Assembly (NCBI RefSeq): GCF_001186155.3
Contig: NZ_CP016540.2
Coordinates: forward strand, 2,830,001 to 2,894,000
Direction of reading: 5' to 3'
Source of the DNA: Planococcus versutus
GTDB lineage: Bacteria; Bacillota; Bacilli; Bacillales_A; Planococcaceae
Length of the DNA stretch: 64,000 bases
Positions 1 through 9,040 of the stretch are shown here, piece by piece; positions within the stretch are counted from its first letter, which is position 1, and each line of letters starts with the position of its first letter. The translations under genes were made by a program, and so were the position numbers. The notes beneath the pieces are model-generated. The model did not search any database. It was given only the letters and a program-made list of their open reading frames with translations, and was not told where the DNA came from.

Positions 1-1
1 T

Positions 2-73
2 CACATGCGTAACGAGCACGAAGCGAATGGATTTACTGAGTTGTTCAATCCACCTATTCAGAAGTGCTACTAA
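2..73 (+). CDS. Possible 3' end of a CDS cut by the window edge
   Basis: An open frame enters from the window edge and stops at TAA 71-73, giving 23 residues that end in TELFNPPIQKCY. The composition looks protein-like, but I do not recognise a family and the stretch is too short to test. It would be the C-terminus of a plus-strand gene lying mostly outside the window. It could equally be a chance frame. Confidence 0.2.
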   Translation, partial: HMRNEHEANGFTELFNPPIQKCY

Positions 74-454
74 ATGCCGAAACCACTGATTCTCACCATC
101 CATCAGTTCTCTTAGGATTTTCTAGCACAAAGCCTATCTCCATCAACATAGTTCACCTGTATTTAGAATTGACTCCATCATATACAGGCTAAAATTCATT
201 GTCAATATATATTAAATAGTTAGTTTTCTTTGAAACCGTTCTCATTTTCCACAAACCTAGACGCCTCTAAGTACTTAAAAACAAAAAAATAATTACATAA
301 TTTGATGAAATACATTAAGAGATCAGAAAAACAGATTCCAGCACTTTACCGAGTCTATTTAATTCCGTCCGTTCTATTAAAGAGAAAAATACTTGATTTT
401 TATTCACTAGTTTTATTTTCGGAAACTTATGACTGGGTTTTTTCTTATAGCAAT
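74..454. other. Intergenic stretch with no recognised gene
   Basis: AT-rich sequence downstream of the minus-strand acyl-CoA dehydrogenase gene. I see no open frame with a ribosome binding site, no strong hairpin followed by a T-run, and no RNA gene. The end of the large minus-strand operon therefore has no obvious intrinsic terminator here. Confidence 0.5.
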
Positions 455-1630
455 TTAATAAGAACGTGGCATCTTTAATATATTCTGTCCTAGATAAGCT
501 AGAATCATATTATTGCTAACGGGTGCCACTTGATACATACGCGTTTCTCTAAATTTCCGCTCTACGTCATACTCGTCAACAAATCCATAACCACCGAATG
601 TATCTAGGCAGACGTTTGCTGCTTGCCAGCTGGCTTCACTGGACAAGAATTTTGCCAAATTGGCTTGCTCGCCAAATTTTTCGTTATTATCAAACCTTCT
701 GGCTGCTTCATAACGCATTAAATCGGCAGCTTTAATTGCTGCATAAGCGCGTGCAATCGGAAATTGAATGCCTTGGTTTTCACCAATTTTTCGGTTAAAG
801 ACTTCTCGTTCATTTGCGTAACTAGTAGCTTTATCGATAAAGAAGTATCCATCTCCTATTGCTTCTGCTGCTAATAAGGTTCGTTCTGCATTCATACCAT
901 CTAATACATATCGAAATCCACTACCTTCTTCACCTATCAAACATGCTGCTGGAATTTCCATATTTTTATACCATACTTGGTTTGTAGCATAGTTGAACAT
1001 AGCACGAACCGGCTCTACTTTTAGAGATTCAGGTTGTTGTTCGCGAATGATTCGAAGATCAACTAAAAACAAACTAAGTCCTTCAGTGCGCTTTTCTCCC
1101 ACATCTTCGATTGGTGTCGTACGAGCAAGCAACATGACTAAATCAGATTGTAGTAAACGACTGGTCCAATTTTTATGACCATTAACGATATAACCGTTTG
1201 CTGTTTTTTCAGCAAACGTTTCAATTGCAGTTGTATTGGAGCCTGCTTTTTCTTCTGTTACAGAAAAAGCCTGGAACCTTATTGATCCATCTGCAATGCC
1301 AGGTAAATACTGTTGCTTTTGTTTTTCACTACCGTGTTTTAGTAATGCACCCATCGTATACATTTGAGCATGACAACCCGCAGCATGACCACCAGACCGA
1401 TTAATTTCTTCTAAAATAATTGTAGCTTCTGTCATACCGTAGCCTTTACCACCGTATTTCTCAGGAATTAATGCTGAAAGATACCCGCTTTTTGTTAGTG
1501 CATCTACAAACTCGTAAGGATACTCACGTTCTAAATCTAATTGTCTCCAATACGAATTTGGAAATTCTGAACATAGTTCTCTGACATTTTGACGCAATTG
1601 CTCTCTTTCTGTTTGTGTTAATGTCGGCAT
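455..1630 (-). CDS. Acyl-CoA dehydrogenase family protein
   Basis: A 391-residue flavoprotein of acyl-CoA dehydrogenase length. It should oxidise an acyl-CoA at the alpha-beta bond with FAD and pass electrons to ETF. Visible features are the N-terminal helical domain with GGKGYGMTEATI, the middle beta domain with FSVTEEKAGSNTTAIET, and the C-terminal helical domain ending QVAPVSNNMILAYLG. Many family members have a YEGTSE motif with the catalytic Glu near that end; here the place is taken by VAPVSNN, so the base must lie elsewhere or the reaction differs. It is the last gene of the minus-strand carboxylate operon, 28 bp after the CaiB-type CoA-transferase, so an acyl-CoA made by that enzyme is the likely substrate. 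The substrate is unknown. Confidence 0.88.
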   Translation of the reverse strand: MPTLTQTEREQLRQNVRELCSEFPNSYWRQLDLEREYPYEFVDALTKSGYLSALIPEKYGGKGYGMTEATIILEEINRSGGHAAGCHAQMYTMGALLKHGSEKQKQQYLPGIADGSIRFQAFSVTEEKAGSNTTAIETFAEKTANGYIVNGHKNWTSRLLQSDLVMLLARTTPIEDVGEKRTEGLSLFLVDLRIIREQQPESLKVEPVRAMFNYATNQVWYKNMEIPAACLIGEEGSGFRYVLDGMNAERTLLAAEAIGDGYFFIDKATSYANEREVFNRKIGENQGIQFPIARAYAAIKAADLMRYEAARRFDNNEKFGEQANLAKFLSSEASWQAANVCLDTFGGYGFVDEYDVERKFRETRMYQVAPVSNNMILAYLGQNILKMPRSY

Positions 1631-1658
1631 TAGGATTTTCCCCTTTCACATACATTTT

Positions 1659-2825
1659 TTAACTAGTTAACTTATTTATTTGTTCTTTCGAAAAACCTAA
1701 CTCGCTTAAAATCGCCTCTGTATGTTCTCCTACATCGGGAATCGGATTCATGACCGTATCCACTTCGTCCGACGTAACAGGTGGAATGAGCGCCTTTAGT
1801 TTTCCAACCGGCGAATCCACTTCTCTCCACCGATTGCGTGCTGCCAACTGCGGATGTTCGACTAGTTCGTTCATCGTGTTCAAACGTGCATTCGCAATTC
1901 GTGATTCTTCAAGCTTTTCGATTACTTGCGCAGAGTTCATCGTTTGAAAAACAGTTTCAATAATTTGTTTTAACGCATCTTTGTTAGCCACTCGCTCAGA
2001 GTTGTTGTTGAACAGTGAATTTGAAGCCAGTTCAGGATTATTCAAAACAGTGCTACAAAATTCAACCCATTCCCGCTCATTTTGAATGCCCATGAATACC
2101 ATTTTCTCATCGCCTGCTTTAAACGGGCCATAAGGATAAATCGTCGAATGACTGGCGCCAGTCCGTGGTGGTTCATTGTCTCCATAAGCTGAGTAATAAA
2201 GAGGATAACCCATCCATTCTGCCAAGGCTTCAAGCATTGACACTTCAATAATCGCCCCTTTTCCTGTTTTATAGCGTGAAATAATGGCAGTTAATATACC
2301 CGTGTATGCATACATTCCAGCTGCAATATCTGCAATTGAAATTCCTGCTTTAGATGGTGTATCTTCGGTTCCTGTAACTGATACTAATCCGGCTTCACAT
2401 TGTATAAGCAAATCGTATGCTTTCTTATTTGTATAAGGTCCAAAAGTACCGTAACCAGAAATAGAACAAATAATCAGTTGTGGGTAGGTTTCTTTTAGAT
2501 CTTGCGCGCTAAATCCCAGTCGATCGACAGCACCAGGAGCTAGGTTATGAAGAAATACATCCGCATCTTTTAATAGTTTATGCAATACTTCCTTAGCTTC
2601 TTTTTTCTTAAGATCTAGTGCTAGTGACTCTTTCGAGCGATTGATCCATACAAAATGACTCGCCATTCCTTTTACTGTTTTATCGTAGTTTCTAGCAAAA
2701 TCGCCCACTTCTGGTCTTTCTACTTTGATGACGCGCGCTCCTAAATCGGCTAATTGTCTAGTTGCAAAGGGTGCTGCAACAGCCTGTTCTAAAGAAACAA
2801 CGGTTATTCCTTCCAATGGCAACAT
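1659..2825 (-). CDS. CaiB/BaiF family III CoA-transferase
   Basis: A 388-residue protein of the family III CoA-transferases, which move CoA between carboxylic acids (formyl-CoA, carnitine, and succinyl-CoA:citramalate or glutarate transferases). The N-terminus (LEGITVVSLEQAVAAPFATRQLADLGARVI, shown in part) is the typical Rossmann-like start. The catalytic Asp is likely the one in GISIADIAAGMYA, near residue 167. It lies between the DASS transporter and the acyl-CoA dehydrogenase genes with short gaps. In this operon it is the obvious step for activating an imported dicarboxylate to its CoA ester. A succinyl-CoA:citramalate or hydroxymethylglutarate transferase role would suit the CitE-like and HMG-CoA lyase-like genes, but the family does not reveal its substrate. 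Confidence 0.9.
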   Translation of the reverse strand: MLPLEGITVVSLEQAVAAPFATRQLADLGARVIKVERPEVGDFARNYDKTVKGMASHFVWINRSKESLALDLKKKEAKEVLHKLLKDADVFLHNLAPGAVDRLGFSAQDLKETYPQLIICSISGYGTFGPYTNKKAYDLLIQCEAGLVSVTGTEDTPSKAGISIADIAAGMYAYTGILTAIISRYKTGKGAIIEVSMLEALAEWMGYPLYYSAYGDNEPPRTGASHSTIYPYGPFKAGDEKMVFMGIQNEREWVEFCSTVLNNPELASNSLFNNNSERVANKDALKQIIETVFQTMNSAQVIEKLEESRIANARLNTMNELVEHPQLAARNRWREVDSPVGKLKALIPPVTSDEVDTVMNPIPDVGEHTEAILSELGFSKEQINKLTS

Positions 2826-2853
2826 ATTATTTTCCTCCTTTTAAAATAGTTTG

Positions 2854-4275
2854 TTATATCAATCCAATCCAATTCCACCACGTAGCTGCAACAAAAATGG
2901 TGGCACTCACTGAAATCACAGTCGCGTATAAACCAGGCTTTAAAAAATCCTTTTGTGAAATCATTCCTGTACTATGGGCAATCAAGTTTGGCATAGACTC
3001 AACAATTAAGATAAATCCAAAAAGACAAGTTAATCCTGTAGTAAACGCCATAACCAATGGATCAACTCCAGCATTTTGAGCAACGCTTATAACAATCGGT
3101 ACTAGCACAACAACTGCAGTCGCAACATTTGAAATCATTTTATGAAAAACTTGAGCCAAAATAATCACAATCACTACCGAAGGAAACGGATTTTGTATAA
3201 GTTGCAGGAACCAATCAACACTTAAATACTGACTAATTGTCGTCGAAGCGCCGGAATCCACAAACGTATAGCCCATTGACAACGTAATACTAACCAGTAA
3301 AACCGTATTGTAGTTGATCCGAACTACAGGCTCCCACGAAGCAACACCAATAACAGGAAAAGTCATCAGCACTACGCCGGCAAGAGCTGGAATGCTAGGA
3401 TGCAATCCATGGAGAGGCTCCGTCAACCACAAAATAACAATAGTTAACAAAATTATTAAACAGCGAATTTCTCGTGCATTAACTGGACCTAATTCCTTTA
3501 ATTTTTTCGTCATTTCATCTTTGATTGCTGGAAAGTATTGCTGCTCCTCTGGCAAAGGGAAGACTTTCAGTAGCATAAACCATATAGCTGGAATTAATAG
3601 CAACCAAATCGGAAATGTATAGTAAAACCACTGAAAATATGTAATATTAATACCTGCTAACCGATTGAGCAACTCCACTGTCAAAATATTGCCGATTGCC
3701 GCTGTCATAACAGAAGTCCCACTGATGACCCCTCCAAAAGCGACGCCCAACATAATCATTTTCCTCAAGTTGCCTCCAGGTTCAGCATGAGTTGTTTCGA
3801 TAATCATCGTTGAGACTGGCAAAATTAACGCAGACCGTACTGCCGTCGAAGGAATAAAAAAGGCTTGGATCTGCTGAATCATAATGATGCTGCCAAGCAG
3901 ACCTGCTGAGCGGCCGCCCCATTTTTTTAAAATCGTGTAACTCATTCGTTTAATTAAAGCAGTTTCGTTAACTGCAGTCGCAAGCATCATTCCCCCGACG
4001 ATTAAATAAGTGGCTGGTGAAGCAAACCCGCTAAAGATAACTGTTGTGTCTGCGACGTCGAACAACAACATCAACAACAAGATAATCAGTGCAGTCAAGC
4101 CTATAGGTATCGATTCTAATGACCATAAAATAATGCCAAGAGTAATAATACTGGTCATTACTTTAGCAGCGTAAGAAAAGTCATTTGGCAACAAAAAATA
4201 AACAGCAAGAAAACCTAAAATAGCTATTCCGATGAATAAGAGCGTTCTCGCGTTTTCTACGGAATTACTTTTCAC
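2854..4275 (-). CDS. DASS/SLC13 family anion (dicarboxylate) permease
   Basis: A membrane protein of about 473 residues with roughly a dozen hydrophobic segments, of the divalent anion:sodium symporter type that imports succinate, malate, citrate or sulfate. The frame stays open upstream to 4365, but that would overlap the methyltransferase gene. A GTG at 4275-4273 is preceded by GGGAGGG at good spacing, so I start there. Repeated Gly/Thr/Ser-rich segments such as GVISGTSVMTAAIG and the late HKMISNVATAVVVLVP match the paired substrate-loop regions of the family. Its place in the carboxylate operon makes a di- or tricarboxylate the likely cargo. It is one of three carboxylate transporter types near this cluster. 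Confidence 0.82.
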   Translation of the reverse strand: MKSNSVENARTLLFIGIAILGFLAVYFLLPNDFSYAAKVMTSIITLGIILWSLESIPIGLTALIILLLMLLFDVADTTVIFSGFASPATYLIVGGMMLATAVNETALIKRMSYTILKKWGGRSAGLLGSIIMIQQIQAFFIPSTAVRSALILPVSTMIIETTHAEPGGNLRKMIMLGVAFGGVISGTSVMTAAIGNILTVELLNRLAGINITYFQWFYYTFPIWLLLIPAIWFMLLKVFPLPEEQQYFPAIKDEMTKKLKELGPVNAREIRCLIILLTIVILWLTEPLHGLHPSIPALAGVVLMTFPVIGVASWEPVVRINYNTVLLVSITLSMGYTFVDSGASTTISQYLSVDWFLQLIQNPFPSVVIVIILAQVFHKMISNVATAVVVLVPIVISVAQNAGVDPLVMAFTTGLTCLFGFILIVESMPNLIAHSTGMISQKDFLKPGLYATVISVSATIFVAATWWNWIGLI

Positions 4276-4343
4276 GTTTCTTTTCCCTCCCTTTTCACAG
4301 CCACTATGTTTTTTGAGAACATACAGAATCGAATTTGGCTTTT

Positions 4344-5036
4344 TTAATCTGCGTAACAAATCCAACCTCCAAACTGATTAGTTTTTAAGAAATTGGCAAT
4401 TCGATGAAACCCAGTATCTGTTAGCAGTTGCCGAATTTCAGCTTCAGAAATTGATGAATCCGTTAAAGTGCCTTTCATCAATTCTTCTACTTTCTGAGCA
4501 GACAAGTTGGTCATATCTAGCCAATAATTCTTCCACAATGTTACGAGCTCTTTAAACTCTGAATCATTTGGATCTCCAAACTTACTAACTAATACGAAAG
4601 GAGCTCCTGGATTTAGATGACTTCTTATTTTCGCTAGTAATGCCTTTTTTTCTTTTACTTCAGGGATAAAATGCAAAACCAAAATACAAGTCGCACCATC
4701 AAAGTGCTTTTCCTTTGGCACATCCATTACAGTGCCGTTTATCCACTCGATACGTTTTTCAATGCCTACTTGTTTTGCTTTTACTTTAGCTGCTTCAAGC
4801 ATAGCTTTTGCAGGATCTACTGCTGTAAAATGCCACCCAGGATTGGGTACGCCAAAAGCTTTTAATTCATTTCCTCCACCGCAACCAACTACAAGTACTT
4901 CAGCTTGCTCTTTAAGCGAGTAGTGAAGAAAGGTTTGTGACAAGCGTAACATTGGATCATATGTCGGCAACGTCCGCCTTACTCCTTTGTCATACTCTGT
5001 CGCAATTTCTTGATTGAATTCCATTTTATCGGCCAT
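4344..5036 (-). CDS. Class I SAM-dependent methyltransferase
   Basis: A 230-residue Rossmann-fold methyltransferase. The SAM-binding motif I is VLVVGCGGGNELKAF, followed by an acidic residue after strand 2 (FTAVDPAKAM) and a motif IV-like FDGATCILVLHF. The frame begins six codons upstream, but the ATG at 5036 has AAAGGAGAGG at correct spacing. The overall look is like trans-aconitate methyltransferase and CmoA-type enzymes; the substrate is not identifiable. It lies inside a carboxylate operon between the CitE-like and DASS genes, so a carboxylic acid or a tRNA-related role are both possible. Its presence among catabolic genes is odd. Confidence 0.75.
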   Translation of the reverse strand: MADKMEFNQEIATEYDKGVRRTLPTYDPMLRLSQTFLHYSLKEQAEVLVVGCGGGNELKAFGVPNPGWHFTAVDPAKAMLEAAKVKAKQVGIEKRIEWINGTVMDVPKEKHFDGATCILVLHFIPEVKEKKALLAKIRSHLNPGAPFVLVSKFGDPNDSEFKELVTLWKNYWLDMTNLSAQKVEELMKGTLTDSSISEAEIRQLLTDTGFHRIANFLKTNQFGGWICYAD

Positions 5037-5273
5037 TGTTCCCTCTCCTTTCATCTAGATTCTGTTCAATGTAACCGTACAAAATAATAGTTATTTAAAA
5101 ATGATCATTGAGAACTTCAAAAAATTTTTACTAACATCTCTAATTACTAATTTTACACGCGTTGTTGCTTCGTCTTCTTACACTCTGGTTTTATGTATTT
5201 CAGCAAAGTATATATTGCTGTTTTTAGCTACCGAAAATGCTCTACACAACAGAGGTTAATCTGCTTTTCAGTA

Positions 5274-6131
5274 CTATTTTTCACTATTTCTATTATAAGT
5301 TTTTTTAGCTTTTTTATAGATTGGATAATCAACAAATTGTCCATCAACTTTAATCGACGCAATACCTTCTTTTTCAGCTTTTTCAAATGCCTCAACAATT
5401 TTTTTTGCTATTATAATTTCTTCATCTGAAGTCGAAAACACTTGATGGACAACGTCTAGTTGTTTCGGATGAATAACCAGTTTGGCCTTAAAGCCAAGTT
5501 GATTTGCAAAAACCGTTTGATTTTTCAATCCGTTTTCATCTGTTAAATTTGGATAAACCGCATCAATTGGTGGGCCAATACCCGCTGCCTTCGAAGCAAT
5601 TACCAACTGCGAGCGAGCAAACAGCAATTCCAGTCCTTCTGGAGTTAGCTCACAGTCAATATCTAGTGAAAAGTCAATAGATCCAAAAGCCAAAGCCGAA
5701 ACTAAAGGATCTGCAGATGCGATTGCGTACGCAAACTGGATGCCCTTGGCACTTTCTATTAAGGGAATCAACTCAAATGCTTCATCACTGTTCTCTCTAA
5801 TTTCACGAATTTTATTAGAGGCTGTTTGAATTCCTTGCTCATTTTCTGCTTTTGGAAGCATAATTCCTGCAGCTCCATTAGTAACTGCTGTTTCCAAATC
5901 TGCTTCCCAAAAAGAAGTCTCCAAAGCATTGATGCGAACAATGATTTTATGTTCTTTTTTATATACTTTCAAAGCTTCTTTCATAACTTCTCTTGCAGCT
6001 TGTTTTTCTGATAGTGCTACTGCATCTTCTAAATCTATAATAACAACATCTGCCTTAGATGTGACTGCCTTCTTTATTAACGAAAAACTAGTCGCGGGTA
6101 CGAATAAATAGGAATATGGTTTACTCATCAA
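5274..6131 (-). CDS. CitE-like acyl-CoA lyase (HpcH/HpaI aldolase/citrate lyase family)
   Basis: A 285-residue TIM-barrel lyase of the citrate lyase beta type. Relatives cleave citryl-, malyl-, beta-methylmalyl- or citramalyl-CoA to acetyl-CoA or propionyl-CoA and a 2-oxo acid. Family landmarks are YLFVPATSFSLIKKA, VIIDLEDAVALSEKQAAR, LIPLIESAKGI, AFGSIDFSLDI and KLVIHPKQLDVVHQVF; the acidic residues of these motifs bind Mg2+. There are no citrate lyase alpha or gamma genes nearby, so it probably acts on a free CoA ester. With the CaiB-type transferase and fumarase-like dehydratase it could form a mesaconate to citramalate to citramalyl-CoA route. A GntR-type operator-like palindrome lies just upstream (6151-6166). 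Confidence 0.87.
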   Translation of the reverse strand: MMSKPYSYLFVPATSFSLIKKAVTSKADVVIIDLEDAVALSEKQAAREVMKEALKVYKKEHKIIVRINALETSFWEADLETAVTNGAAGIMLPKAENEQGIQTASNKIREIRENSDEAFELIPLIESAKGIQFAYAIASADPLVSALAFGSIDFSLDIDCELTPEGLELLFARSQLVIASKAAGIGPPIDAVYPNLTDENGLKNQTVFANQLGFKAKLVIHPKQLDVVHQVFSTSDEEIIIAKKIVEAFEKAEKEGIASIKVDGQFVDYPIYKKAKKTYNRNSEK

Positions 6132-6150
6132 CTTACCCTCCGATTCTTGG

Positions 6151-6166
6151 ATATTGGATACAATAT
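6151..6166. promoter_or_regulatory. Putative FCD-GntR operator
   Basis: ATATTGGATACAATAT is a 16-bp palindrome apart from its central pair, about 20 bp upstream of the CitE-like gene. It resembles operators of FCD-type GntR regulators (TTGTATACAA class), and such a regulator is encoded at 7380-8045. Related 10-mers occur in the TRAP intergenic region. Binding by that regulator is inference. Confidence 0.5.
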
Positions 6167-6273
6167 CAACTTACTACGTATGGTACTAAACAATTCAGTA
6201 ATTGTAAATATATTTTCAGAAAATTTCATTCTTTATAAGTGATGGTGATTTTGTTATAGCTGTTAAGTAGTTT

Positions 6274-7332
6274 TTATTTATTTCGAAGCTTATGAATAAT
6301 TTCATCGGTTACTTCACTTGTCGAGGAGTTACCACCGATATCTGTAGTTTTGATACCAGATTGCATAGATTCTTCAATCGCACCCAGCAAAATCCTGCCC
6401 ATTTCATGCTCTCCTAAATGATCGAGCATCATTTTAGCTGTCCAAATCTGACCAACTGGATTAGCAATTCCTTTTCCAAAAATGTCTGGTGCTGAGCCAT
6501 GTACAGGTTCAAACATAGATGGGTATTTACCGTTGAGATTAATATTTCCAGAAGGTGCTATTCCTATACTGCCCATTATGGCTGCTCCAATATCACTCAA
6601 AATATCTCCAAACAAATTGCTAGCTACCACAACATCCAGCGTCTGTGGCTTTGTAATGAAAAAAGCAGAAAGCGCATCAATATGTTCGCTATTGGTTTGA
6701 ACGTCTCCATGATTTCCTGCAACTTCTTTAAAGACCTCATCCCAAAACGGCATGGAATGGACAATTCCATTTGATTTAGTAGCACTTGTTACATGACTAC
6801 TCCGTTTTTGAGCCAATTCAAAGGCATAGTTAATCACACGGGAAACACCTTTTTTCGTAAAAACTGCATTTTGAATGACGATTTCATCTTCTCCACTGTG
6901 TACTCGTCCACCGATACTGCTATATTCGCCTTCACTGTTTTCACGGACAATCATAATATCAAAGTTCTGTGGATTTCCTAGAGGAGAGACGATTCCTTTC
7001 AACTGTTTGGCTGGACGAATATTGATAACTTGCTCGAATTCTCTTCGGATTTTCAGCAACAAACCTCCAAGCGAGATGTGGTCCGCTACTAATGATGAAT
7101 CTCCAACAGCTCCTAAGAAAATGGCATCGCTTTGTGTAAGATGGCTTAAGCCATCTTTTGGCATCATTTCTCCATGCTGAACGTAATACTCTGAACTCCA
7201 TGGATGATAAGTCGAACTAAATTTTAAACCTCCATGAATTTCTGCTACTACATCTAAAACACGCAATGCCTCAGGCACAACTTCTTTCCCAATCCCATCT
7301 CCTGCAATTACTGCCAATTCTATTTGCTTCAT
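6274..7332 (-). CDS. Tartrate/D-malate-type beta-decarboxylating dehydrogenase
   Basis: A 352-residue member of the isocitrate/isopropylmalate dehydrogenase family, which oxidises a 2-hydroxy acid with NAD(P) and usually decarboxylates it. Seen are the start VIAGDGIGKEVVPEAL, the substrate-binding KIRREFEQVINIRP, the VRENSEGEYSSIGG motif typical of the tartrate/malate branch, the metal-binding Asp region FGDILSDIGAAIMG, and the NAD-loop EPVHGSAPDIFGKG. A leuB role is unlikely because no leucine genes are near. It would feed oxaloacetate, pyruvate or glycerate-level products into central metabolism. It lies between the GntR regulator and the CitE-like lyase in the same orientation. The exact substrate (tartrate, D-malate or a methylmalate) is open. 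Confidence 0.85.
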   Translation of the reverse strand: MKQIELAVIAGDGIGKEVVPEALRVLDVVAEIHGGLKFSSTYHPWSSEYYVQHGEMMPKDGLSHLTQSDAIFLGAVGDSSLVADHISLGGLLLKIRREFEQVINIRPAKQLKGIVSPLGNPQNFDIMIVRENSEGEYSSIGGRVHSGEDEIVIQNAVFTKKGVSRVINYAFELAQKRSSHVTSATKSNGIVHSMPFWDEVFKEVAGNHGDVQTNSEHIDALSAFFITKPQTLDVVVASNLFGDILSDIGAAIMGSIGIAPSGNINLNGKYPSMFEPVHGSAPDIFGKGIANPVGQIWTAKMMLDHLGEHEMGRILLGAIEESMQSGIKTTDIGGNSSTSEVTDEIIHKLRNK

Positions 7333-7379
7333 ACCATTTACGCCTCCACAACTATTAAATTTCTTATAAACTAAAAATT

Positions 7380-8045
7380 TTACTTTTTGTTCATCATCTC
7401 AACTAAGTTTTCTTTGGTTCTTAGAATATGCTTTTCTGTAATTCTTCTTAATCGAACTTCGTCTTTTTGTTTTACATATTCCAACATTAAGCGATGCTCT
7501 TCATGTGAATCTGCTAAGTGATTTGATAAGAGACTCGGTGTGTAAGGAGGAATCCCTTTCCACAGCGTTTCGATAAATCCTTGAATGCGTCTCCATGGAC
7601 AGCTTTCTCTTAAAATTCGATGAAATTCAGCATTTAGTTTCATGAAAACCTCGACATCGTTTTCATCAGCTTTTAGCTTAATCATTGCGTTATATAGATT
7701 TTCAAGTTCTCGTATTTCTTCATCCCCTAAATATGGAAGAGATTTCACAACTGCTTGTCCTTCCAAAAGAGCTCTTAATTGATAGATTTCCTCAATATCC
7801 TCAGTAGAGATTGGAGTAACTACTGCACCTCTCCTCGGTTCAATCTTAACTAAGCCTTCAACTTCTAGTTGACGCAATGCTTCCCTAAGCGGCATTCGAC
7901 TAACTCCCAATTTTTGAGCCCACTCTTCTTGCATCAACCGTTCGCCCATTCTGAACTCACCTTTGAGTATCAGTTCTCTTAGTTTATTTGTTACTTTATA
8001 CTGCAAAGTGGCTCTATCTTGTTCTGTTAATTTGAAATTCTCCAT
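7380..8045 (-). CDS. GntR family transcriptional regulator, FCD subfamily
   Basis: A 221-residue regulator. An N-terminal winged HTH spans about residues 14-80, with the recognition part AQKLGVSRMPLREALRQLEVEGLVKIEPRRGAVV (shown for position only). The all-helical FCD effector domain covers about 85-215 and carries His residues (EFHRIL, HEEHRLML, EKHILRTKENL) that typically hold a metal used in carboxylate sensing. Such proteins usually repress nearby catabolic genes until a sugar acid or dicarboxylate binds. It lies inside the operon it probably controls. Candidate operator sequences are at 6151-6166, 16942-16951 and 17169-17178. Confidence 0.9.
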   Translation of the reverse strand: MENFKLTEQDRATLQYKVTNKLRELILKGEFRMGERLMQEEWAQKLGVSRMPLREALRQLEVEGLVKIEPRRGAVVTPISTEDIEEIYQLRALLEGQAVVKSLPYLGDEEIRELENLYNAMIKLKADENDVEVFMKLNAEFHRILRESCPWRRIQGFIETLWKGIPPYTPSLLSNHLADSHEEHRLMLEYVKQKDEVRLRRITEKHILRTKENLVEMMNKK

Positions 8046-8112
8046 ATAGCACCCCTCAAATATCTTTATTTTTATACGTTCTTTAAAGGTTGTCTTTGAA
8101 CATCAGGACAAT

Positions 8113-9003
8113 TTAAGATCCTTTAATTTCTATAGAAAACATTTCTTCAATGTCCTTTATAACGGCTGTATGGTCTTGGTCACCTCTGCCTTGCGACCAA
8201 GCGTGTTTCCAAAGCTGAAAAGAGGCACTAGAAATAAACATTGGTACCTTTTCTTCTTCTGCCATTGCCATGGCAATTTTTAAGTCTTTGACCATCAAAT
8301 CTAAGGTGAAACCAACTTCAAATTTTCGCGTCAAGACTTGATTGGGAAATTTAAACTCACTAGAGAAACTTCTGCCCGTACTCGCATTAATCACATCAAG
8401 CATTTTCTCAGGATCTAGACCTAGTTTAACGCCAAGTGCCATCGCTTCTCCTGTAGCCGCCAAAGTAGTTGCCGAAATCATGTTATTCAATGCCTTAATC
8501 GTATGACCTGCTCCTGCTTCTCCAACATGGAAAATATGAGCACCTAAACATTCCAGCAATGGTTTTGCTCTATCAAAATCGACTGTTTCGCCTCCGACCA
8601 TTATCGATAAAGTGCCGTCTTCCGCCTTTTTGACACCTCCACTTACTGGTGCATCAATCATCTTCAGACCTTTTTCTTTCAATAGAGCGTTGAGCTCTTT
8701 TGTGACAGAAGGAATCGATGTAGTCATTTCAATTAACAAACTCTCGGAATTCATGCCTTCCATTAAGCCTTCTGTACCCATCAGTGTTTCTTTCACAATA
8801 AAGACATTTGGCAAGACGGTTAGAATGTATGGAAATTTCTTTGCTAAAGCTGCAGGGCTTTTCGTTTCTTCTGCGCCCATCTCTACAAATTTTCGGACTA
8901 AGTCTTTGTTCAAATCAAAAACTCCAACTTTTACTCCTTGTTCAAGTAGTCTTTTCACCATACGGCCACCCATATTACCCAATCCGATAATTCCTGCCTT
9001 CAC
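8113..9003 (-). CDS. NAD(P)-dependent 3-hydroxyisobutyrate/tartronate-semialdehyde-type reductase
   Basis: About 296 residues, normal for the beta-hydroxyacid dehydrogenase family (3-hydroxyisobutyrate dehydrogenase, 2-hydroxy-3-oxopropionate reductase). The N-terminus has GIIGLGNMGGRMV for nucleotide binding, then DAPVSGGVKKAEDGTL for substrate binding and GAGHTIKALNNM with the catalytic Lys. The frame is open upstream to 9123, but that overlaps the dehydratase gene; the GTG at 9003 has AAAGGAGG seven bases before it and puts the GxGxxG at the start, as expected. Next to dehydratase and tartrate-type dehydrogenase genes it could reduce tartronate semialdehyde to glycerate. Confidence 0.87.
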   Translation of the reverse strand: MKAGIIGLGNMGGRMVKRLLEQGVKVGVFDLNKDLVRKFVEMGAEETKSPAALAKKFPYILTVLPNVFIVKETLMGTEGLMEGMNSESLLIEMTTSIPSVTKELNALLKEKGLKMIDAPVSGGVKKAEDGTLSIMVGGETVDFDRAKPLLECLGAHIFHVGEAGAGHTIKALNNMISATTLAATGEAMALGVKLGLDPEKMLDVINASTGRSFSSEFKFPNQVLTRKFEVGFTLDLMVKDLKIAMAMAEEEKVPMFISSASFQLWKHAWSQGRGDQDHTAVIKDIEEMFSIEIKGS

Positions 9004-9040
9004 ATTGTTGCCTCCTTTTGGGTACTTCATTGTTCGTTGA

